This document shows, piece by piece, positions 36,932 through 43,915 of a stretch of DNA of 64,000 nt. The position numbers and the translations under genes are program-made. Below the pieces are notes generated by a model that did not search any database, was not told the DNA's origin, and was given only the letters and a program-made list of their open reading frames with translations. Source of the stretch: Bradyrhizobium nanningense (GTDB lineage: Bacteria; Pseudomonadota; Alphaproteobacteria; Rhizobiales; Xanthobacteraceae); NCBI RefSeq assembly GCF_004114535.1, contig NZ_LBJC01000025.1, positions 62,001 to 126,000 of the forward strand, in the 5' to 3' direction. Position 1 is the stretch's first letter. Every line of letters begins with the position of its first letter.

Positions 36932-37032
36932 GTCATTCCCCGCGAAGGCGGGGAATCCAGTACGCCGCGGCTTCTCCATAGGCCGCTGGCGTCTCTGGAA
37001 TACTGGATCGCCCGGTCAAGCCGGGCGATGAC
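36932..37032. repeat. Palindromic repeat reaching into the start of the first TPM gene
   Basis: A 101-base imperfect palindrome: GTCATTCCCCGCGAAGGCGGGGAATCCAG-like left arm broken into short hairpins, a TACGCCG...GGCGT middle, and a right arm GCCCGGTCAAGCCGGGCGATGAC. The ATG in GATGAC at the right end is the most likely start codon of the following gene. Confidence 0.75.
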
Positions 37033-37927
37033 AGTGAGGTTGTGGTGGGCGATAGCCGTAGCCGCACTCGTCCTCGCCTTCGCCTTCCCCGCTTCCGCCG
37101 ACGTCGCCGTCCCCCAGCTCACCGGCCGCGTGGTCGATCAGACCGGCACGCTGTCGAGCGGCGACATCGCCTCGCTGTCGCAAAAGCTGCGTGACTTCGA
37201 GGCGCGCAAGGGCAGTCAGATCGCCGTCCTGATCGTGCCCACCACGCAACCGGAGACGATCGAGCAGTTCTCGATCCGCGTCGCGGAGGCCTGGAAGATC
37301 GGTCGCAAGAAGATCGACGACGGCGCGATTCTCGTCGTCGCCAAGAACGACCGGCATTTGCGCATCGAGGTCGGCTATGGCCTCGAAGGCGCGCTCACCG
37401 ACGTCACCGCGCGGCGGATCATCGACGAGGTCATCACGCCCAAATTCAGGAGCGGCGATTTCGCCGGCGGCATCGCCGACGGCGTCGAGCGCATGATGCG
37501 GGTGATCGACGGCGAACCCTTGCCGGTTCCGACGCCCACCGTGAACTTCGGCAGTCTCGACGATCTCGCACCGCTCTTCATCGTCACGCTGTTTGTCTCG
37601 GTCGGCCTGGGCGGCGCCTTCCGCGCCGTGCTGGGGCGGTTGCTCGGATCGCTCGTGACCGGAGGCATCATTGCGACGCTGACTTGGTTCGTTCTCGGGT
37701 CGTTCGCGATGGCCCTCGCGCTGGGCGGTCTCGGATTCATCATCGGCTTCATCGCCGATCTGTTCTCGGCGATCACGCCGGGCACGGGCCGCTCGCGCGG
37801 CGGCTCGTGGTCGAGCAGTTCATCCGGAAGCGGTTGGAGCAGCGGATCGTCAGGCAGTAGCGACAGCGGTGGCTTCAGCGGCGGTGGCGGCAGTTTTGGC
37901 GGCGGCGGCGCCTCGGGGAGCTGGTAG
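37028..37927 (+). CDS. TPM-domain membrane protein (YgcG-like)
   Basis: A 299-residue exported and membrane-anchored protein. A signal peptide (residues 1-23, LVLAFAFPASA) is followed by a TPM domain (about 28-160: GRVVDQTGTLSSGDIASLSQKL, DDGAILVVAKNDRHLRIEVGYGLEGALTD). Two or three membrane helices (about 175-250) follow, and a Ser/Gly-rich tail ending GGGGASGSW, exactly the YgcG/LemA-partner layout. The ATG at 37028 lies inside the right arm of a palindromic repeat and has no good ribosome site. An upstream ATG at 36908 in the same frame would add about 40 residues of repeat-coded sequence before the signal peptide. Confidence 0.9.
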   Translation: MTVRLWWAIAVAALVLAFAFPASADVAVPQLTGRVVDQTGTLSSGDIASLSQKLRDFEARKGSQIAVLIVPTTQPETIEQFSIRVAEAWKIGRKKIDDGAILVVAKNDRHLRIEVGYGLEGALTDVTARRIIDEVITPKFRSGDFAGGIADGVERMMRVIDGEPLPVPTPTVNFGSLDDLAPLFIVTLFVSVGLGGAFRAVLGRLLGSLVTGGIIATLTWFVLGSFAMALALGGLGFIIGFIADLFSAITPGTGRSRGGSWSSSSSGSGWSSGSSGSSDSGGFSGGGGSFGGGGASGSW

Positions 37928-37932
37928 CGGTC

Positions 37933-38430
37933 ATGAGCATCAAGCGCATTGCCAGACATCTCGTGCAACATCATTGGCGGGCAAAGCAGATCTTTCCGCC
38001 AAACGTGCTCGCCCGTATCGAGCAGGCGATCCAGCGCGGCGAAGCCACCCATTCCGGCCAGGTCCGCTTCGTCGTCGAAGGTGCGCTCGATGGCCGCCCC
38101 CTGTTCCGCAACCAGCCGGCGCGAGCGCGTGCGCTCGACGTGTTCTCGCACCTGCGCATCTGGGACACCGCGCACAACAACGGCGTGCTGATCTATCTCC
38201 TGCTCGCCGATCGCGACGTCGAGATCATTGCCGATCGCGGCATCGACGCAAAGGTGGGCGCTGCGGGCTGGGAGAGCATCTGTCGCGCCATGGAGGCCGA
38301 ATTCGCTTCTGGCCAATTCGAGCGCGGCGTCATCGGCGGCATCGAAGCGGTGTCGCGCGAGCTGGCGCGGCATTTCCCGCCGCAGGGTCCGCATGCGAAC
38401 GAGCTGCCCGACGCGCCGCTCGTGATGTAA
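37933..38430 (+). CDS. TPM-domain protein, cytoplasmic type
   Basis: A 165-residue TPM-domain protein without signal peptide. The core runs from about 25 to 150 with RFVVEGALDGRPLF, DVFSHLRIWDTAHNNGVLIYLLLADRDVEIIADRGID and a C-terminal FASGQFERGVIGGIEAVSREL helix. It begins six bases after the previous gene and completes a lemA-TPM-TPM cluster. TPM domains were first described in thylakoid and bacterial membrane-associated proteins and may be phosphatases or chaperone-like; the exact role here is unknown. Confidence 0.9.
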   Translation: MSIKRIARHLVQHHWRAKQIFPPNVLARIEQAIQRGEATHSGQVRFVVEGALDGRPLFRNQPARARALDVFSHLRIWDTAHNNGVLIYLLLADRDVEIIADRGIDAKVGAAGWESICRAMEAEFASGQFERGVIGGIEAVSRELARHFPPQGPHANELPDAPLVM

Positions 38431-38467
38431 CGGACTGTGATGTGAGAGGTAGGCGCTGCCTCCACCT

Positions 38468-38550
38468 CGTCATTGCGAGGAGCCCATGCGACGAAGCAAT
38501 CCAGGCTGTCCCTGCGGATTCTGGATTGCTTCGCTACGCTCGCAATGACG
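38468..38550. repeat. Palindromic repeat, family B (copy 2)
   Basis: An 83-base element with CGTCATTGCGAGGAGCCC...CGCTCGCAATGACG ends and GAAGCAATCCAGG / CTGGATTGCTTC arms, after the TPM operon. The rest of the 354-base gap (38551-38784) is a presumed promoter region with a possible 15-codon leader frame. Confidence 0.9.
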
Positions 38551-38740
38551 CTGTAGAGGCGGCGCTCTAAATTCTCTCGCGGTCACCCGAAGGCCGGCCT
38601 ATTCCGCGGCCGTTCATCTTGGCCCGGTTACAAATTGTTTCATGCCCGCCACACCGGTTCCATCTTCCCGGCTCAATTCGGCCCCGGATAACTTCCTAAA
38701 ATTTCGGTAAGCGGGTCCCAAGGTAAGGATTTCGCAAGCA

Positions 38741-38788
38741 ATGAAAGTTACCAAAAGGTCAATCCAGAGCGGAGTATTTGAACTGTGA
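38741..38788 (+). CDS. Possible 15-residue leader peptide
   Basis: ATG at 38741 behind AAGGA, 15 codons ending EL, with its TGA overlapping the GTG start of the next gene (GTGA). Overlap of this type can couple translation. It is too short to judge by composition, so this is speculative. Confidence 0.2.
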   Translation: MKVTKRSIQSGVFEL

Positions 38789-39798
38789 GCGAACCAATGG
38801 CTGAGCAGGCTGCCCAGGATAAGAGCGTCGTCGGAGCCGGGATGACAACGCCGCACACTGTCGAGGCCGAAGCCGGGATCGACGCCCCCTCGATTGCCCC
38901 CGACCACGAGGCGCCGCCCAAGCCGGATCCGGTGAATGTCGAGCCGCCGAAGATCGATCCGCCGAAGGTTGAGGTGCCGAAGCTCGAAGCCAGAATCGAG
39001 AAGGCCGAGATCAAGCCTGAGCCGAAGCCCGGCAAGCTCATCGTCATGGCGCCTGCGGAGCGGTCGTGGAATGGCTCTTGGGACCGCGAGGATTTTGCCC
39101 CGCATGTGAAGGCGGACGAGCCGCGCGAGGCCGCTGGCAAGCGGCGCCTCTCGGCGATGGCCGCGGTCGTGGCGATCGCGGCGAGCGTCGGCGCGATCAG
39201 CGGCGCGCTCGCGACCGCCGGCATGATGCATTTCGTCAGCCCGGCCCAGGCGCCGGTCCAGGTCGCCGACACCAGCGCGCTCGATGCTTCGGTCGCGCGG
39301 ATCGATGCCGATCTCGTCGCGCTCAAGGCCAGTGTCGAGCACAGCACGAAAACCGGCGCCAGCCAGGTCAATCGCGCCAATGACCGCCTCGACAAGCTGG
39401 AGAAGGCCCAGGCCGAGCCGCTGGCCAAGATCGCAAAGCTGTCGGAGGCCGTCGATAAGCTCCGCGCCACGCCGCCCGCCGCTCCCGCGCAGCAGGCTGC
39501 CGCTGCCGCGCCCGCCAAGGAGACGACCGGCTCGATCGCGCCGACCCAGGTTGCGACCGCCGCCGCGCCGGCCCCGGTGGCCGCTAGCCCCAAGCCTGAG
39601 GTTGGCCGTCTGCCGACGATCGAAGGCTGGAGGCTGCGCAATGCCGCCAATGGGGGTGCGCTGATCGAGGGCCGTGACGGGCTCTACGAGGTCTATCCCG
39701 GCGATCCGATTCCGGGCGTCGGCCGCGTCGATGCGATCCGCCGCCAGGACGGCCGCTGGGTCGTTGTCACCAGCAAGGGGCTGATCGTCGCACGTTGA
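38785..39798 (+). CDS. Single-pass membrane protein with coiled coil and small C-terminal domain
   Basis: A 337-residue protein I cannot name. An acidic, proline-rich cytoplasmic region (about 1-120, many EPPKIDPPKVEVPK-like units) precedes one membrane helix (about 128-152, AAVVAIAASVGAISGALATAGMM). Next come a short coiled coil (about 165-225, RANDRLDKLEKAQ), an Ala/Pro linker, and a compact C-terminal domain (about 272-337: GWRLRNAANGGALIEGRDGLYEVYPGDPIPGVGRVDAIRRQDGRWVVV in pieces). The end domain looks like the small beta domains that pilus- or secretion-linked proteins use for docking. The start is a GTG (38785); an ATG at 38797 is possible. A terminator follows. Confidence 0.75.
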   Translation: MSEPMAEQAAQDKSVVGAGMTTPHTVEAEAGIDAPSIAPDHEAPPKPDPVNVEPPKIDPPKVEVPKLEARIEKAEIKPEPKPGKLIVMAPAERSWNGSWDREDFAPHVKADEPREAAGKRRLSAMAAVVAIAASVGAISGALATAGMMHFVSPAQAPVQVADTSALDASVARIDADLVALKASVEHSTKTGASQVNRANDRLDKLEKAQAEPLAKIAKLSEAVDKLRATPPAAPAQQAAAAAPAKETTGSIAPTQVATAAAPAPVAASPKPEVGRLPTIEGWRLRNAANGGALIEGRDGLYEVYPGDPIPGVGRVDAIRRQDGRWVVVTSKGLIVAR

Positions 39799-39822
39799 GC
39801 GTTCGATATCCGACTTTCGAAG

Positions 39823-39854
39823 AGGCGCTTCACCACTGTGTGAGGCGCCTTTTT
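39823..39854 (+). terminator. Rho-independent terminator
   Basis: AGGCGC and GCGCCT arms with additional CAC/GTG pairing, followed directly by a run of five T (39850-39854), 25 bases after the stop codon of the membrane protein at 38785. It is the clearest intrinsic terminator in the window. Confidence 0.8.
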
Positions 39855-39891
39855 GCTTGAATAGGCATCCCGGCGCGGTGTTACCTAAGGC

Positions 39892-41433
39892 ATGAGCCGC
39901 GCATTGCGAATTCTCGTTGCTGCCGCCGTGTTGTTTGGCGGCGCCGCTTCGCTGTCGGCAGCGGAGACGGCGCAGCTGATGCGCGGCACGGCGATCACCG
40001 ATGCCGATCTGTTGCGCCGGCTCGATGAAGGCGACGTCCTCACGATTTCGCGCCTGCTGGCGCCGGAGCGCAACGCGGATGGTTCGTTGACGACCGACCG
40101 GCTGTTCGCGTCGCTGCCGCAGCTCAAGGACATCCTGCCAGCGATCGACGCAGAGTTCGAACGCTACATCATCAGGCGGAAGGAAGCCTATCCGACTGAG
40201 ACCATCGGCGTCGGCGAAGGTTTTGACGTGCAGCTGTTCGATCGGGCCAATCTGACGTCCCGCGACACGCGCTTCGTGCTGGCCGGCATCGTCAATCGCA
40301 TGGACCGCGGCTATGTTTCAGAGGAGTCCTGCGGCGAGATCCGGCTGATCTATCGCCTGGCGCGGTTCGACGGCAAGCCCGACGGCGGCAAGGCCGCGAC
40401 GCGCCTGCCAATGACGTTCAATCTGGTCATGAAGGCGCGCGATCCGCGCCAGACGGACGGGAACGGCAAGCCGATCGCCTGCGCCGACATCGCGCGGCGC
40501 TGGCTCGACAACGGCAATTGGCAGGAGCTGATCGGCAGCCCTGACGATGCCATGCTCGATCGCATCGAGACCAACATCCAGATCTCCGTCGCACCGAAAT
40601 CGGCCCTGCACGATTTCCGCTCCGACTATCTGCTCAAGGTGTTCAAGTACGACGCTGCTTTGAAGACGTTCGCGGAAGCGGTGCTGGAGAACCAGATCGA
40701 CCGCGACCGCCTGCTCGCCGACGGCGCGCTCCGGCGCGATTTCAAAGACTGGCTGCTCGCACCCGAGAACTTGCGCGAATTCGACCGCGGCACGGTGCTG
40801 ATCCCGGAGAAATTCCTGGCCAAGGCTGCGGTCGTGCCGACGCCCGCGGGCCTTGACGCTTCCGCGCTGCAGCCGGAGTTCGGCATGATGCAAGGCGAGG
40901 GAAAAGGCGAGGGCAATAGCGATCCGGTCTTCACCGATCAGGACGTGGTCGGCGCGTTGAAGCAGGCGACCGCGCGGGGCATCGACATGCAGAGCGTCCG
41001 CTCGGTCGCGGGCTTCCAGCGTCGTCTCAACGACGTCACCTGCTCAGGGTGCCACCAGACCCGCGGCATCGGCGGCTTCCATTTCCCCGGCGTCGACTGG
41101 CTCGCGGACAGGCCGTCCAATTCCACCATCGTGCCAGCCTCGCCGCATTTCATCGGCGACCAGCCTCGTCGCCGCGATATCCTGGCCGCCTTCGCCACAG
41201 GCAAACGGCCTGATTTCTCACGCGGATTTGCCAGCCGGCCGCAGACCCGGGGCAGCCGGGAGCTCGCCGGCACGGAATACTGGGATGGCTGGGGCGCGCA
41301 TTGTTCCCTGCAAGATGCGGGATTGGGAACGCCAGACAAGAGTTTTACGTCATGGAACTGTGCTAACGGTCTCAGCTGTCAGGCCGCCGCGGCTTCGCGC
41401 CGCATCGGCATGTGCTTCATCAAGACGCGTTAG
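39892..41433 (+). CDS. Exported protein with one haem-c motif, function unknown
   Basis: A 513-residue protein with a Sec signal peptide (LVAAAVLFGGAASLSAA, cleavage near 24). A long middle region resembles no family I can name (DRLFASLPQLKDILPAIDAEFERYI; FVLAGIVNRMDRGYVSEESCGEIRLIYRLARF). A single haem-binding motif CSGCHQTRG sits near residue 384, then a cysteine-containing tail (WNCANGLSCQ). The CxxCH context suggests a periplasmic monohaem cytochrome c or peroxidase-like enzyme. The rest is much longer than a simple cytochrome domain, so it may be an enzyme with a haem electron relay. Confidence 0.8.
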   Translation: MSRALRILVAAAVLFGGAASLSAAETAQLMRGTAITDADLLRRLDEGDVLTISRLLAPERNADGSLTTDRLFASLPQLKDILPAIDAEFERYIIRRKEAYPTETIGVGEGFDVQLFDRANLTSRDTRFVLAGIVNRMDRGYVSEESCGEIRLIYRLARFDGKPDGGKAATRLPMTFNLVMKARDPRQTDGNGKPIACADIARRWLDNGNWQELIGSPDDAMLDRIETNIQISVAPKSALHDFRSDYLLKVFKYDAALKTFAEAVLENQIDRDRLLADGALRRDFKDWLLAPENLREFDRGTVLIPEKFLAKAAVVPTPAGLDASALQPEFGMMQGEGKGEGNSDPVFTDQDVVGALKQATARGIDMQSVRSVAGFQRRLNDVTCSGCHQTRGIGGFHFPGVDWLADRPSNSTIVPASPHFIGDQPRRRDILAAFATGKRPDFSRGFASRPQTRGSRELAGTEYWDGWGAHCSLQDAGLGTPDKSFTSWNCANGLSCQAAAASRRIGMCFIKTR

Positions 41434-41510
41434 CGTGATCCAGGAAAAGTGTGTAGCGGTTTTCCGAAGGATCACGCGCAAGATAAAGTCTCAAGCGGTT
41501 TGGATGACCC

Positions 41511-41675
41511 ATGACGGACTCCAGCGAAGCCAACAAGGAGCGCAATCGCGAGATCGCGCGCAATGAGGAAGTCAAGCAGGTCACCGGCAGCGCCCGCGTC
41601 AGCATCTGGGCGGTCGCGATGGCTGTCCTCATCGGCGGCATCTTGTTCACCCTCGGCTGGCTGGCGCTGCGGTAG
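41511..41675 (+). CDS. Small membrane protein, 54 residues
   Basis: A short gene: ATG at 41511, TAG at 41673-41675. The N-terminal 28 residues are charged and helical (EANKERNREIARNEEVKQV), followed by one membrane helix (SIWAVAMAVLIGGILFTLGW) and LALR. This is the classic form of a small bacterial membrane protein with a cytoplasmic N-terminus. No strong ribosome site is visible. The function is unknown; it follows the haem-c protein by 77 bases. Confidence 0.65.
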   Translation: MTDSSEANKERNREIARNEEVKQVTGSARVSIWAVAMAVLIGGILFTLGWLALR

Positions 41676-41725
41676 CTTCCCTTCGCCTCTCGCCGCTTGC
41701 GGGAGACGGGGAAGAGAGAGCGTCC

Positions 41726-42373
41726 TCACTTCGCGTAATTCGTCATCCGCTTGCCCGGCAGCAGCTCGTAGGCCGGCTTCCAGCCGGGCAGCGCGGCCAT
41801 GCGGCCGAGCCAGGCGTGGATGGCGGGATGGCTCGCCGCAAAGTCAAAACCGTGCTCGTCGCTCGGATAATGCAGATAGGCCATCATCGAGATATCGGCG
41901 ATGGTCGGCTTTGCGCCGATCGCGAATTCATTGTGCTGGAGATGCCCGTCGAGAATGCCGAGGAAGTCCTCGAGCCGGCGACGAAAATGCTTCAGCACCT
42001 GCGGGTCGTTCTTCTCGGTGAAGGCGCGCATGAAGCGATAGGTCGCCATGTAGCCGGTGAGCTTGTGGTTGTCCCAGAACAGCCAGCGCAGCAGCTCGAA
42101 CTTTTCCTCCTCCGTCTCGGCGCCGAACCGGCCATATTGCTCGGCGAGCTTGAGCAGCAGCGGTGCGGTTTGCGTCATCTTCACGCCGTCGACCTCGAGC
42201 ACGGGGATCTCGCCCATCTCGTTGACCGCCTTGCGCCATTCCGCCGTGCGCGTGACGCCGCCGCCAAAATCGGTCCAGACCGGCTCGAAGCTCTCGCCGC
42301 ACAGCGTCAGCATCAGCGCCAGCTTGTAGCTGTTGCCGGATTCGGGGAAGTAGTGCAGGCGGTAGAGGGGCAT
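41726..42373 (-). CDS. Glutathione S-transferase family protein
   Basis: A 215-residue GST. The thioredoxin-like N-terminal domain (1-80) starts MPLYRLHYFPESGNSYKLALML, with the Ser (SGNS) that serves as glutathione-activating residue in beta/theta-type enzymes, and contains the cis-Pro and ES-like segment GEIPVLEVDGVKMTQTAPLL. An all-helical C-terminal domain follows (about 88-210) with the conserved TIADISMMAYLHYP helix. It could conjugate or reduce electrophiles; the substrate is unknown. It is a monocistronic gene convergent with the small membrane protein. Confidence 0.9.
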   Translation of the reverse strand: MPLYRLHYFPESGNSYKLALMLTLCGESFEPVWTDFGGGVTRTAEWRKAVNEMGEIPVLEVDGVKMTQTAPLLLKLAEQYGRFGAETEEEKFELLRWLFWDNHKLTGYMATYRFMRAFTEKNDPQVLKHFRRRLEDFLGILDGHLQHNEFAIGAKPTIADISMMAYLHYPSDEHGFDFAASHPAIHAWLGRMAALPGWKPAYELLPGKRMTNYAK

Positions 42374-42428
42374 GGGACCTCGCGAGGCGTGATGTCTTGC
42401 TGATTATTATACCGAGATGGTCCTGCGC

Positions 42429-42509
42429 CGTCATTGCGCGCGCAGCGAAGCAATCCAGCAATGCATCTGCGATGGGGTTCTGGATTGCTTCGCTACGCGC
42501 GCAATGACG
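42429..42509. repeat. Palindromic repeat, family B (copy 3)
   Basis: 81 bases with CGTCATTGCGCGCGCAGCGAAGC and GCTTCGCTACGCGCGCAATGACG-type ends; in the gap between the GST and the CoA transferase, directly followed by a family C remnant. Confidence 0.9.
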
Positions 42510-42536
42510 GGGGCAGAGACGAGCCATCTCCTCCGC

Positions 42537-42574
42537 GTCGTCCCGAATCTGCGCTGACGCTTGTCCGGGACGAC
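42537..42574. repeat. Partial palindromic repeat, family C remnant
   Basis: GTCGTCCCGAATCTGCGC followed by TTGTCCGGGACGAC, i.e. the two ends of the family C element without its middle 110 bases. It suggests internal deletion of a formerly full copy. Confidence 0.7.
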
Positions 42575-42595
42575 GGCGGAATGTGTCGCGCCGCC

Positions 42596-43801
42596 TTACC
42601 CGACAGCCCCCGAATCCCTCAGCTGCCTGATCGCCGCCTCGTCGTATCCCGCCCCGCGCAAAATCTCGTCACTGTGCTCGCCCACGGCGGGCGGCTTGCG
42701 CGGCTGGACTTTCCTGGCGCCGTCGATCCAGATCGGGCTGTTGATGGTGAGCATGGTGTCGTTCTCGAACGGCACCAGCACCTCGTTGTCGAGCATCTGC
42801 TTGTCGTTCGGGATGTCGTCCAAAATGGCGACGACGCCGAACACGAGGCCATTGCCGTCGAGTATCTTGCGCCATTCGGCGAGATCCCTGGTCGCAAAGG
42901 TCTCGTCCAAAATCTTGATCAGCTCGACCGAGCGGGCGTGACGATCGGTCTTGGTGGCGAAGCGGGGGTCGTTGATCAGATCCTCGCGCCCCAGGCACTT
43001 GGCCAGCGTCGGAAACTGCTTCTCCTCGCTCAGCAGCGACAGGATCAGCCAGCGGCCGTCCTTGCATTGGTAGTGGTTGGCGACCGCGTTGAGCGCGCGC
43101 TCGCGCGGGCGACGCTCGCCGAACTTGGCGCCGCAGAGCTTGGCCTGCGCCAGCACACTCGCCGCCCACACGCCGTTCGCCATCAAATTGGAGGCGACAT
43201 GCGAGCCCTTGCCGGTCTTCTCGCGCTGATACAGCGCGGTGACGATGGCGCCGTAAAACGCCATGGCGCAGGGGTGGTCGCCCATGCCGGCGACCGAGCG
43301 GGCCGGCGTGGTGTCGGTGTCGGCGCGGACCAGGTCCATCAAGCCTGAACGCGCCCAATAGGCGTTGCTGTCGAAGCCGGGCTTGTTGGCTTCCTCGCCC
43401 TTCTCACCATAGCCGGTGAAGGAGGCATAGATCAGCCGGTCGTTGAGATGGGCGAGATGGTCGTAGGTGATGCCGAGCTTGGCGCGCACCGGCGGCGGCA
43501 TGTTGGTGATGAAGACGTCGGCCTCTTCGACCAGCTTGTAGAGCACCGCCTGCGCCTCCGGCTTGGCCAGGTCGAGCGCGATGCTCTTCTTGTTGCGCGC
43601 TTCCAGCAGCCAGGCGAAATTGTGCTCGCCGGTGGGATAGCCCGGCAGGTTCGGCAGATTGCGATAGGGATCGCCAGCGCCGGGCGGCTCGATCTTGATG
43701 ATTTCGGCGCCGAAATCCGACAGCACGGTCGCGGCCGCGGGCGCTGCGATGAAGCTCGCGCAGTCCAGAACCTTCAGGCCTGCAAAAATGCCCTTATCCA
43801 T
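42596..43801 (-). CDS. CaiB/BaiF-type (family III) CoA transferase
   Basis: A 401-residue family III CoA transferase that moves CoA between carboxylic acids. It has the N-terminal Rossmann-like half (GLKVLDCASFIAAPAAATVLSDFGAEIIKIEPPGAGDPYR), the catalytic Asp in GFDSNAYWARSGL near residue 167, the linking domain and the C-terminal return to the first domain (PPAVGEHSDEIL). The ATG at 43801 is the first reasonable start; upstream codons are unconserved. No acyl-CoA genes lie directly next to it, so its donor and acceptor are unknown. It is distinct in sequence from the CoA transferase at 62183. Confidence 0.9.
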   Translation of the reverse strand: MDKGIFAGLKVLDCASFIAAPAAATVLSDFGAEIIKIEPPGAGDPYRNLPNLPGYPTGEHNFAWLLEARNKKSIALDLAKPEAQAVLYKLVEEADVFITNMPPPVRAKLGITYDHLAHLNDRLIYASFTGYGEKGEEANKPGFDSNAYWARSGLMDLVRADTDTTPARSVAGMGDHPCAMAFYGAIVTALYQREKTGKGSHVASNLMANGVWAASVLAQAKLCGAKFGERRPRERALNAVANHYQCKDGRWLILSLLSEEKQFPTLAKCLGREDLINDPRFATKTDRHARSVELIKILDETFATRDLAEWRKILDGNGLVFGVVAILDDIPNDKQMLDNEVLVPFENDTMLTINSPIWIDGARKVQPRKPPAVGEHSDEILRGAGYDEAAIRQLRDSGAVG

Positions 43802-43915
43802 CGCAGCGTTGCTCCCTCGCTGTTGTCGTTTCCCGCGCGCTGGAATTGGCGCGGGCCACCATCGCAGCATTAGACCGATGTTTTGCGGGGATGCAACGGC
43901 GCCTGGCGCAGGGCG

